Positions 55,137 to 62,300 of a DNA stretch of 64,000 bases are shown here, piece after piece. Where the stretch lies: the NCBI GenBank assembly GCA_029547705.1, contig JAKPOU010000041.1:124001-188000 (forward strand). Reading direction: 5' to 3'. How positions within the stretch are numbered: position 1 is the stretch's first letter; every line of letters begins with the position of its first letter. The notes beneath the pieces are model-generated. The model was not told the origin of the DNA. It did not search any database and saw nothing but the letters and a program-made list of their open reading frames with translations. Origin of the DNA: Bacteroidota bacterium. GTDB lineage: Bacteria > Bacteroidota > Bacteroidia > Bacteroidales > VadinHA17. Position numbers and translations under genes: made by a program.

Positions 55137-56324
55137 TTGATGTTGAACGATTTTTCAACTCTTGCGGAGCAGTATAAAAAAGAACTGCTGAACAGTGTTA
55201 TTCCATTCTGGGAAAAATTCTCGCCGGATAAGGAGCATGGAGGTTATTTTACCTGCCTTGACAGGACGGGGGAGGTATATGACACCGATAAGTTTATATG
55301 GTTGCAGGGGCGGCAGATATGGATGTTTTCCACCCTTTACAATAATGTGGAAAAAAATGAGGCCTGGCTTCAGACTGCGGTACACGGAGCGGATTTTCTT
55401 GAAAAACACGGACGTGACAAGAATGGCGACTGGTATTTTTCGCTGAACAGGGAAGGCAGACCACTGATTGTGCCATATAATATTTTTTCCGATTGTTTTG
55501 CCACCATGGCATTCGGGCAGCTGGCAAAAGCTACGGGTAACGATCACTATTCCCGGATTGCAGTCAATACATTCAGGAATATCCTTTCCAGGGAAAATAA
55601 TCCAAAAGGTGTTTACAATAAAACCATCGGCGGAACCCGGCCTCTGAAAGGTTTTTCCCTGCCGATGATTCTCTGTAATCTATCTCTTGAGATAGAGCAT
55701 CTTCTTGACAGAAGCTTTGTGGATGAGACAATTGACCGCTGCATTCATGAAGTGATGGAAGTATTTTACGACAGGGAAACCGGTCTGATCAGGGAAAACG
55801 TAAATACGGACGGAAGTTTTTCTGATTCCTTTGAAGGCCGGTTGATTAATCCCGGCCACGGCATTGAGGCAATGTGGTTTATCATGGATCTTGCCGTGAG
55901 GAACAACAGCAGGGATTTACTAGAAAGAGCAGTCAGGATAACTCTCGATATACTGAATTACAGCTGGGATAATGAGTACGGGGGGATATTCTATTTTATG
56001 GATATAAAGGGAAAGCCTGTGCAGCAGCTGGAGTGGGACCAGAAACTCTGGTGGGTTCATATGGAAACACTTATCAGTCTGATCAAGGCCTATTATCACA
56101 CACGTGAGCCGGAATGCCTGAGGTGGTTTAAAACCCTGCATGAATATACCTGGACACATTTCCCGGATCCCGCGTATGGGGAATGGTACGGATATCTGAA
56201 CAGGAGGGGGGAGGTTCTTCTTCCACTGAAGGGCGGAAAATGGAAGGGCTGCTTCCATGTACCGAGAGGCTTGTATCAGGTGTGGCGGATACTTGAGAAA
56301 CTTTCCGCAGAACAGGCCGGATGA
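55137..56324 (+). CDS. N-acylglucosamine 2-epimerase (ManNAc to GlcNAc)
   Basis: A 395-residue (alpha/alpha)6-barrel epimerase of the AGE/RnBP family. It converts N-acetylmannosamine, the product of nanA, to N-acetylglucosamine. Conserved features are KFIWLQGRQIWMFSTLYN near residue 45, DCFATMAFGQLAKAT near 120, INPGHGIEAMWFIMDLA near 240 with the catalytic His, and KLWWVHMETLISL near 300. Bacteroides fragilis uses this epimerase type with a ROK kinase instead of the E. coli NanE/NanK route; no kinase gene is in this window. The MFS gene begins 27 bp after the stop. Confidence 0.92.
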   Translation: MMLNDFSTLAEQYKKELLNSVIPFWEKFSPDKEHGGYFTCLDRTGEVYDTDKFIWLQGRQIWMFSTLYNNVEKNEAWLQTAVHGADFLEKHGRDKNGDWYFSLNREGRPLIVPYNIFSDCFATMAFGQLAKATGNDHYSRIAVNTFRNILSRENNPKGVYNKTIGGTRPLKGFSLPMILCNLSLEIEHLLDRSFVDETIDRCIHEVMEVFYDRETGLIRENVNTDGSFSDSFEGRLINPGHGIEAMWFIMDLAVRNNSRDLLERAVRITLDILNYSWDNEYGGIFYFMDIKGKPVQQLEWDQKLWWVHMETLISLIKAYYHTREPECLRWFKTLHEYTWTHFPDPAYGEWYGYLNRRGEVLLPLKGGKWKGCFHVPRGLYQVWRILEKLSAEQAG

Positions 56325-56351
56325 ACATAGTATTTTCCCAGCAATAGCCTT

Positions 56352-57599
56352 ATGACAATAAGAAATAAATCATGGTACCCCTGGCTGGTTGTAGCGCTCC
56401 TGTGGATGGTAGCCCTGCTTAATTATCTTGACAGGCAGATGCTTTCAACGATGAAGCTTGCTATAATGGGAGATATCAGGGAACTGGAGATGGCTGAAAA
56501 TTTTGGCCGCCTGATGGCAGTCTTCCTCTGGATTTACGGACTGATGTCACCTGTGGCAGGCCTGATAGCCGACCGCATTAACAGAAAATGGCTTATTACC
56601 GGCAGTCTTTTCGTCTGGTCGGCCGTTACCCTTACAATGGGATTTGCAACAAGCTTCAGGCAGCTTTATGCTCTGCGGGCGGTCATGGGAATAAGTGAAG
56701 CCCTGTATATCCCTGCCGGACTGGCCCTGATTGCTGATTATCACAGGGGAAACACCCGTTCGCTTGCAGTCGGGATACATATGACCGGCCTTTACGTGGG
56801 ACAGGCACTCGGGGGTTTCGGCGCAACGGTGGCACATGCATGGTCATGGCAGATTACCTTCCGGAGCTTCGGAATTGTTGGTGTTGTGTACAGTATTATT
56901 CTGGTACTCCTGCTTCATGAAAAAAGGGAAGTGAGGATGCCGGTGAAACAGATCCGTAATGCAGGAAAGATACTGGACTCGGTAAAAAACAGTCTCGGCA
57001 TGTTGTTGGGCATGGTCAGTTTCTGGGTAATACTGTTTTATTTCGCTGTTCCCAGTCTGCCCGGGTGGGCGGTCAAGAACTGGATGCCGACGCTGTTCTC
57101 TGATACCCTCGGAATGGATATGTCAAAAGCAGGACCATTGTGTACCATTACCATCGCGTTTTCATCACTTATAGGTGTTATTGCCGGTGGCATAATAGCC
57201 GACCGGTGGATAACGCGGAACCTGAGAGGAAGGATATATACCGGAGCCATCGGCCTGTCACTCACCATACCCGCACTCATGCTTGTGGGAAACACGGGAT
57301 CCATGACCGGTATAATGGCAGGCGGGATATTGTTCGGAGCAGGTTTCGGAATGTTTGACAGTAATAATATGCCTATTTTGTGCCAGTTCGTGTCGCCGGC
57401 TCATCGTGCCGCAGGATACGGATTAATGAATCTGACAGGAGTATTCGCCGGAGCTCTTGTTACGGGCTGGCTTGGCAAATCTACCGATGCAGGCCATCTG
57501 GGAAGGGATATGGCCCTGCTGGCCATACCGGTTGCAGCCGCGGTGGTCCTGCTGCTTGTAACACTTAAACCGGCCGTGGCGGATAAAACATCTGACTGA
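56352..57599 (+). CDS. MFS transporter, probable sialic acid carrier
   Basis: A 415-residue major facilitator protein with 12 predicted helices. The family start ALLWMVALLNYLDRQMLSTM and the loop LIADRINRKWLI after helix 2 place it in the anion:cation symporter/hexuronate-type group. A long cytoplasmic loop separates the halves (HEKREVRMPVKQIRNAG). As the last gene of the sialidase-nanA-epimerase operon it most likely brings N-acetylneuraminate across the inner membrane, as NanT does. Specificity is inferred from position only. No outer-membrane NanOU-type SusCD pair accompanies it. An unusual 21-bp repeat array begins 8 bp after the stop. Confidence 0.82.
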   Translation: MTIRNKSWYPWLVVALLWMVALLNYLDRQMLSTMKLAIMGDIRELEMAENFGRLMAVFLWIYGLMSPVAGLIADRINRKWLITGSLFVWSAVTLTMGFATSFRQLYALRAVMGISEALYIPAGLALIADYHRGNTRSLAVGIHMTGLYVGQALGGFGATVAHAWSWQITFRSFGIVGVVYSIILVLLLHEKREVRMPVKQIRNAGKILDSVKNSLGMLLGMVSFWVILFYFAVPSLPGWAVKNWMPTLFSDTLGMDMSKAGPLCTITIAFSSLIGVIAGGIIADRWITRNLRGRIYTGAIGLSLTIPALMLVGNTGSMTGIMAGGILFGAGFGMFDSNNMPILCQFVSPAHRAAGYGLMNLTGVFAGALVTGWLGKSTDAGHLGRDMALLAIPVAAAVVLLLVTLKPAVADKTSD

Positions 57600-57606
57600 A
57601 GCAGAT

Positions 57607-57727
57607 AACAGCTGCAGCTTTACGAAAAACAGCTGCAGCCTTCCGGAAAACAACTGCTGCTTTGCGAAAAACAGCTGTAGCTTTACGAAAAACAACTGCA
57701 GCTTTACGGGAAACAGCTGCAGACCTG
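57607..57727. repeat. 21-bp minisatellite, nearly six units
   Basis: Units begin at 57607, 57628, 57649, 57670, 57691 and 57712, exactly 21 bp apart, each close to AACAGCTGCAGCTTTACGAA. CAGCTG alternates with CAACTG between units, and other changes are few. The period is a multiple of three, and on the plus strand one frame would read a TAAALRK heptad, but that frame has no start codon and is closed by a stop at 57593-57595. Each unit is partly palindromic (CAGCTGCAG or CAGCTG). It lies directly downstream of the MFS gene. Confidence 0.92.
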
Positions 57728-57819
57728 AACTGATAAGAAGCCGGGAGGAGAGAGGGGAAGTAATTCTTCTGCTTTGAAAAGGAATCGCTGCAAATTCAGC
57801 AAAAAGGGTGGTATTCCGT

Positions 57820-57898
57820 TAACCTTGAAAATGATATATAAATTGCGATATAACCTTGAGAATGATAATTATAGCTCAGATTATCCTGGAAAATGATA
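57820..57898. repeat. 31-bp imperfect triplicate across the NUDIX start
   Basis: TAACCTTGAAAATGATA (57820), TAACCTTGAGAATGATA (57851) and TATCCTGGAAAATGATA (57882) are spaced exactly 31 bp. The second copy contains the ATG used by the NUDIX gene and the third encodes part of its N-terminus. Confidence 0.6.
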
Positions 57899-58260
57899 AA
57901 GAGGAACTGTTGCTTTATCTTCGGGATAACAAGCCGGGAATACCCTTTCCGGGACATTGGGATCTTATTGGCGGACATGTGGAAGAGGGGGAGACTCCGG
58001 AGCAGGCACTTGTCAGGGAAGCCAGGGAAGAACTCAATATAGAACTGAAGGATTTCACCTTTTTCAGGAAGTATGAATGTCTTGAAGGGGATGCTTATCC
58101 GAATATAAAATATATCTATAGCGGTAAAATCAATATTCCCATTGAGGAAATAACCCTTCTTGAAGGTGATCATGCCCGGTATTTCAACAGGGATGAAATC
58201 CCCTCGGTTAAATTTGCCAATATCCTGAAAAGGATTGTTATGGATTATATGGCAGTCTGA
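57862..58260 (+). CDS. NUDIX hydrolase
   Basis: About 132 residues, a pyrophosphohydrolase of the MutT/NUDIX superfamily. The complete Nudix box GX5EX7REUXEEXGU-like signature is GGHVEEGETPEQALVREAREELNI near residues 37-60; the last Gly position is Asn, a common variant. A TTG six bases upstream is also in frame, but the ATG at 57862 is preferred. Substrate (nucleotide, sugar nucleotide or other) cannot be told. It follows the sialic acid operon by 262 bp that contain two repeat families, so it is probably a separate transcription unit. Confidence 0.85.
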   Translation: MIIIAQIILENDKEELLLYLRDNKPGIPFPGHWDLIGGHVEEGETPEQALVREAREELNIELKDFTFFRKYECLEGDAYPNIKYIYSGKINIPIEEITLLEGDHARYFNRDEIPSVKFANILKRIVMDYMAV

Positions 58261-58861
58261 GAACGCCTGAAGACATTTTCTCTGCTTTCCACAAAATCCA
58301 TAGCTTTCATGAAGTCATCCGGATTCCCGAACGGAAAACACCGGCCGGATTATTTTCACTGCTCCCACACTAATTTTTCGTATTAATAAAATCATCCCGG
58401 TCCCGGAAGGTTAAATGCCGGGCGTGTTTCTTACACAGATTTTGAACTGAAAAGGGCCTTTTTGAGCTTTTTTTCATGAAATATTCCTGCTGATTCATTT
58501 AAAAACTGCGATTTTCCGCTTTTTTCCTCATCTTTTTAATGCCATTGGTCAAAATAGGGATTCCGGAATAGCCGGATGCCAAATCTAAAATTGTTTTTTG
58601 TAAATAACTTAATATTAGCCTATTAGGCCTTGGTTGAGTGATTGCGGAAGAATTTATTGACATTTTTCCCGTAAATATCAGCGTGATTTTGACGAATGAC
58701 TGATTAGACATTGTCAAATATCTCTTACGAGGTATATGCGTCTTGTTTTGCCTGACTAATGCTTCTTAAATCACTTGTATTTAGCCATATACCAAACCTT
58801 AGCTACTTGACAGAGGCTTTTCCGGACTGTATTTTTGATCATGTGAATTTTACTCGGAAAT
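58261..58861. other. 601-bp region without a recognised gene
   Basis: No frame on either strand shows family features. A small AAAAGG/CCTTTT palindrome near 58450 with T-runs may end the NUDIX transcript. The rest is A+T-rich and non-repetitive, and I recognise no structured RNA in it. Confidence 0.5.
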
Positions 58862-59422
58862 ATGGAAGGAAATTCAGTATTATACAGCAGTAGAATGCTT
58901 ACGACAATTGAAAGAGTATACCAGAAAAACAGATCATGGGCGTCAGCCAATGTTGTTAATCCTGTGCATGAAAATCTGGTGAAGGAAGGCTTCAGCAGCT
59001 TCCTGGAATATCTGAGATGGCACGGACTCGCGTACGAGCCGGAAATGCTGGTACTATCATCAAGGCATCATTTCTTTTACGATCAGAATGACATGGAGGG
59101 AGTAAGGGTACTGGTAAATCTTAAAAAACTTAATAAGATTAAGGATCTTGATAATTTTCTTAATGTATTACACCTTGTGTTACCGCCCGATGCCAATTTT
59201 ACGGGATGTTTCAGTGACTCTAAAAACCACCGGTTGAATGGATCGAACTGGTACAAGACAAGTTTTCTGTACAAGCGTTTCATAGACTTTCTGGACCACA
59301 AGACTGACAGGGTGATGACCCGCAGCAGCGTTAAGGAACTTCTGGAGCTGCATGGATTCAGGATCATTGATATGACCGAAATTAACGGAATCACATATTT
59401 CAATACGCTGAATCAGCGTTAG
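58862..59422 (+). CDS. hypothetical protein resembling the C-terminal part of a methyltransferase
   Basis: 186 residues with no signal or membrane segment. The order LKKLNKIKDLDNFLNVLHLVLPPDANFTGCFSDSK, a basic middle, then KELLELHGFRIIDMTEINGITYFNT resembles the second half of class-I methyltransferases, where a substrate loop and C-terminal strands follow the SAM-binding core. The N-terminal 60 residues show no GxGxG motif, so it is either a degenerate or truncated relative or another fold. An excellent terminator follows its stop, so it is expressed as its own unit. It lies 193 bp before tRNA-Asp. Function unknown. Confidence 0.6.
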   Translation: MEGNSVLYSSRMLTTIERVYQKNRSWASANVVNPVHENLVKEGFSSFLEYLRWHGLAYEPEMLVLSSRHHFFYDQNDMEGVRVLVNLKKLNKIKDLDNFLNVLHLVLPPDANFTGCFSDSKNHRLNGSNWYKTSFLYKRFIDFLDHKTDRVMTRSSVKELLELHGFRIIDMTEINGITYFNTLNQR

Positions 59423-59481
59423 CACGGTGAATAATTATTTCACCAGTTTCCCGGTGTTAAAAGGGAAGGATTAGTTGATCA

Positions 59482-59518
59482 GGAAGCCGCTTTGAAAGAA
59501 GCGGCTTCCGTTTTTTTT
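59482..59518 (+). terminator. strong intrinsic terminator
   Basis: GGAAGCCGCTT / AAGCGGCTTCC, an 11-bp perfect stem with a 6-base loop, followed by G and eight T. It ends the preceding hypothetical gene and insulates tRNA-Asp. Confidence 0.92.
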
Positions 59519-59529
59519 GATGTATTTAT

Positions 59530-59559
59530 TTTGCAGAAAGGAATTTTCGATTAATTTTG
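59530..59559 (+). promoter_or_regulatory. promoter of tRNA-Asp
   Basis: TTTG at 59530-59533 and TAATTTTG at 59552-59559 match the Bacteroidota -33 TTTG and -7 TAnnTTTG boxes with 18 bp between them. It lies about 55 bp before the mature tRNA 5' end and after a terminator. Confidence 0.72.
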
Positions 59560-59614
59560 CATCACAATTATTTATGGCGGGTTTAGTTTAACAGCCATGT
59601 TTCTTATAAGTTCT

Positions 59615-59691
59615 GGTGCGGTAGTTCAGTCGGTTAGAATATCGGCCTGTCACGCCGGAGGTCGCGGGTTCGAGTCCCGTCCGCACCGCCA
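59615..59691 (+). tRNA. tRNA-Asp (GTC)
   Basis: A 77-base cloverleaf with encoded CCA. The acceptor stem GGTGCGG pairs with CCGCACC, and the discriminator is G. The D arm is GTTCAGTCGGTTAGAAT. The anticodon loop CTGTCAC carries anticodon GTC between stems TCGGC and GCCGG. The T arm contains GTTCGAGTC. It is the only tRNA seen in the window. Its 3' end is repeated in similar form just downstream, suggesting use as an integration site. Confidence 0.96.
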
Positions 59692-59782
59692 CAAAACCCT
59701 TAAAACCCCTTGATAATCAAGGGTTTTTTTATTTTCTGCCACAAAATCCGCCACAGGATCCGCCAAAATCTGCCACAAAGAT
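59686..59782. repeat. att-like repeats continuing the tRNA 3' end
   Basis: The tRNA ends in CCGCCACAAAAC (59686-59697). After the terminator come CTGCCACAAAAT (59736), CCGCCACAGGAT (59748), CCGCCAAAAT (59760) and CTGCCACAAAGAT (59770), in near-tandem spacing of 10-12 bp. Repeated copies of a tRNA 3' end beside an A+T-rich insert are typical of a tyrosine-recombinase attachment site. No integrase gene is left in the window. Confidence 0.6.
59707..59730 (+). terminator. terminator after tRNA-Asp
   Basis: CCCTTG / CAAGGG stem with a 5-base A+T loop (extendable), followed by seven T, 16 bp after the tRNA. Confidence 0.85.
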
Positions 59783-60327
59783 TTCCTCCCTCTTGATTCC
59801 AAAGTCTTGTAACCTCAATTTATAAAAATACTTATATATATCTGCTGTTTTTCAAATGCTTAACCGGAATGCTTTATAATTTTTTATAAAATATTTCTGA
59901 CAGCCAATTCAGGCCAAATTGTTTTCATTTCCAGAATTTTTTTCTTCATGATTTTGGTATCAGCTCAGGATCAATCAGGTATCTTATTAAAAATTGCAGG
60001 TGTATCTCTGTTGAATTTCTTTCTGTAGCACCCTCATGCTAATACCGGGTGGTACCCAGGGGGGAGTGATACCGGGGATACCTTTATACTGATTATTATG
60101 TTGAAAATGAACTACAAAGTACGACTCTATATCCTTTCTTTGAAGAAAAAGAATAAAGGTTGCCTGCTTAGGCTTGGGTGTCACTTCTTTTCGTCCTGGT
60201 ATTTCATCGATAGCGATTGTATTTGTACAACGGGCTAAATATTGAAGTTAGGAATGGCAATAATGCTTATTATATCACAAGAACAAGAGGTCACACTGGA
60301 AAATATTATCCGATTGTACTCTTATGC
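59783..60327. other. 545-bp A+T-rich region without a recognised gene
   Basis: Left part of the insert after tRNA-Asp. Short frames exist on both strands (for example minus 59987-60184) but none shows a family I know. A G-rich partly palindromic stretch lies at about 60045-60085. It may be decayed mobile-element sequence. Confidence 0.45.
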
Positions 60328-60445
60328 TGGAAAATAATTGATCAATTGGGACAAATACTTGCTTTTACTGGAAATTATTTTCAGTCTGATATTTGCTATA
60401 ATGGAAATTATTTGCCGTATTTTATCTCTTGATGGAAATTATTAT
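60328..60445. repeat. four operator-like boxes upstream of the fic gene
   Basis: TGGAAAATAATT (60328), TGGAAATTATTTT (60369), TGGAAATTATTTG (60402) and TGGAAATTATTAT (60433) are direct repeats with 41, 33 and 31 bp spacing, the last overlapping the promoter region. The fic start codon context (TATGGAAAATATTTT) resembles the box. They are good candidates for autoregulation by the AbiEi-like N-terminal domain. Confidence 0.6.
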
Positions 60446-60446
60446 C

Positions 60447-60454
60447 TATATTTG
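60447..60454 (+). promoter_or_regulatory. -7 box of the fic gene
   Basis: TATATTTG is an exact TAnnTTTG match 18 bp before the fic start codon, so the leader would be about 10-12 bases or nearly absent. The last operator-like box (60433) covers the spacer just upstream. A TCTTG at 60427-60431 is only a rough -33. Confidence 0.6.
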
Positions 60455-60472
60455 CATATTAACTAGATTATT

Positions 60473-61954
60473 ATGGAAAATATTTTACCAATACATCTTC
60501 AGGAGATAATTTTCAGTTCTTCGGATCAAAAAATATCAAAACAGATATCAAAACTTGAGAAGAATGGGAAGATCAGGAAAATTGCTCAACGATTATATTC
60601 TTCGAACCTTACTGACAAACCGGAAACAATAATTCGGAGAAATTTATATATCGTGCTTGGCAGGCTTTATCCTGGTGCAATTCTGAGCCATCGTTCAGCT
60701 TTTGAGTTTGAACCAACAAATGAAGGCCATATTTTTTTAACATATAAATATACAAAAAAAGTAAATCTGCCTGGGATCATTATAAGGTTTCTTGAGGGAC
60801 ATAAAGCCTTAACAGGCGATAACAAAATCTCAGGCGGATTATATGCATCCCAGAGAGCAAGAGCATTTTTAGAGAATCTGCAAGCATCAAAAAATGTAAG
60901 TGGAAGCCCAAAGTGTCTGCCTATAGCTACCATTGAAAGCAAATTAGAACAGATTATCAGGATAAATGGAGAGGAAGAACTGAACAATATACGGGACAGA
61001 GCCAGGGAGATTGCTCCTGAACTCGAAATGGAAAGAGAATTTGAAAGATTAAATAAGATTATTAGTGCTCTTTTAACTTCACATACACCAAAAATCTTAT
61101 CATCTCCTATTGCTGTTGCCAGGGCATTTGGATTTCCATATGATCCAGCCAGAATACAACTTTTTGAGGGTCTATTCAGAGCATTAAAGACAGGTGAATT
61201 TAAAAGCAGACCAGATAAAAATATAACAACACAATCCTTCAGGAATTTTGCATTCTTTGAAAGTTATTTTTCCAATTATATTGAAGGAACTGTCTTTGAA
61301 ATAGATGATGCAAAGAGCATTATAGATACTAATGAACCATTACCAGCCAGAAATGAAGATAGCCACGATGTACTGGGAACTTACAGGATAGTTTCGAATA
61401 GGGATGAGATGTCAATTACGCCAGCTAAACCTGATGATCTACTTCAGATTATCACATATCGGCATAAAATATTGCTGGAAGCCAGGCCTGAAAAGAATCC
61501 TGGTATGCTTAAGGATAGAAACAATTTTGCAGGCTCGACTTCATTTGTGGATTTTAATCTGGTACGTGGCACTTTAATACAATCATTTGACTTTTTTCAG
61601 GCACTTGATCATCCTTTTGCTAAGGCTGCATTCATTTTGTTCGTGATGAGTGAAGTACATCCATTCCTTGATGGGAATGGTCGTGTTGCCAGAATTATGA
61701 TGAATGCTGAATTAGTAAAAGATGGGCAATCAAAGATTATTATTCCTACCGTATATCGTGATGATTATTTAGGGACACTTAGAAAATTGACAAGACAAGG
61801 CGATCCCTTACCTTATATTTCAATGTTACAACGAGTACATGAGTTTAGTGAAAACATATATGGAGACGATTATAATGTAATGTTGGACTACCTTAACCAA
61901 TGTAATGCATTCTTCGAGCATACTGAAGCCAGATTAAAGATAATTAAAAGGTAG
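60473..61954 (+). CDS. Fic-domain AMP-transferase fused to AbiEi-like antitoxin domain
   Basis: A 493-residue cytoplasmic protein. Residues 1-180 match the AbiEi-type antitoxin layout: a winged-helix start (ISKQISKLEKNGKIRKIAQRLYSS), then ILSHRSAFEFEPT and a basic half. Residues 210-470 form a Fic protein, beginning ARAFGFPYDPARI. The inhibitory motif SNYIEG (Ser267-Glu271) precedes the active site HPFLDGNGRVAR (His396), so it is a self-inhibited class II Fic enzyme. Fic enzymes transfer AMP to target hydroxyls. A+T-rich composition differs from neighbours, suggesting acquisition. The gene has its own promoter and operator-like repeats. Its end overlaps a convergent fic fragment by 11 bp. The target is unknown. 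Confidence 0.88.
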   Translation: MENILPIHLQEIIFSSSDQKISKQISKLEKNGKIRKIAQRLYSSNLTDKPETIIRRNLYIVLGRLYPGAILSHRSAFEFEPTNEGHIFLTYKYTKKVNLPGIIIRFLEGHKALTGDNKISGGLYASQRARAFLENLQASKNVSGSPKCLPIATIESKLEQIIRINGEEELNNIRDRAREIAPELEMEREFERLNKIISALLTSHTPKILSSPIAVARAFGFPYDPARIQLFEGLFRALKTGEFKSRPDKNITTQSFRNFAFFESYFSNYIEGTVFEIDDAKSIIDTNEPLPARNEDSHDVLGTYRIVSNRDEMSITPAKPDDLLQIITYRHKILLEARPEKNPGMLKDRNNFAGSTSFVDFNLVRGTLIQSFDFFQALDHPFAKAAFILFVMSEVHPFLDGNGRVARIMMNAELVKDGQSKIIIPTVYRDDYLGTLRKLTRQGDPLPYISMLQRVHEFSENIYGDDYNVMLDYLNQCNAFFEHTEARLKIIKR

Positions 61955-62261
61955 GTTTGTTGGTTTGGGAAGAATATGCTTCCAGAGCTTCTTCGTATAG
62001 TTTGAGATTATTTACCATATGAGCTGAAACCGGGATAATCATTCCAGTGGGTAAGAAATAATCCCTTGACAAAAGATCATGAATTAAAAATCGATGAATT
62101 CTTCCATTTCCATCTTCAAACGGGTGAATAAAAATGAATCCAAAAGCCACAGTAGTTGCCCTTACAATTAGATTTACACCTTCCATAATAATGGCAGTAT
62201 TTGAAAGATCTTTCATTAACCCCGGAAGAAATTCCGTTGGAGGGCTGTAATGAAAAAAATG
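61944..62261 (-). pseudogene. fragment of a second Fic-family gene
   Basis: An open stretch of about 105 codons holds only the central part of a Fic protein: a YSPPTEFLPGLMKDL-like lead-in, the active-site motif HPFEDGNGRIHR and the following GMIIPVSAHM. It is preceded in frame by TAA (62262-62264) and lacks the N-terminal half. It also stops soon after LYEEALEAYSS, where intact relatives continue for over 100 residues. An ATG at 62216 could start a 90-residue product. The 3' end lies against the intact fic gene, so a recombination scar is likely. Confidence 0.75.
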
Positions 62262-62300
62262 TTATGGCAAAAACTTAACTATCTGTTTTTAACGATGTCA

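Noticed and set aside
57423-57695. Minus-strand frame with FFVKLQL-type heptads
   Set aside because: It overlaps the MFS gene and exists only because the 21-bp repeat period is a multiple of three.
57607-57727. CRISPR array
   Set aside because: Units are contiguous 21-mers without spacers, and there are no cas genes.
58245-58345. Minus-strand 29-codon coding-like stretch (GNPDDFMKAMDF) overlapping the end of the NUDIX gene
   Set aside because: Closed by a stop just upstream, and overlaps a real gene. Probably chance.
59987-60184. Minus-strand 65-codon frame in the island as an integrase fragment
   Set aside because: No catalytic Arg/His/Tyr pattern of tyrosine recombinases, and no other family recognised.
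60217-60432. Plus-strand 71-codon frame before fic
   Set aside because: Its 3' half is made of the repeated TGGAAATTATT boxes, so it is better explained as regulatory DNA.
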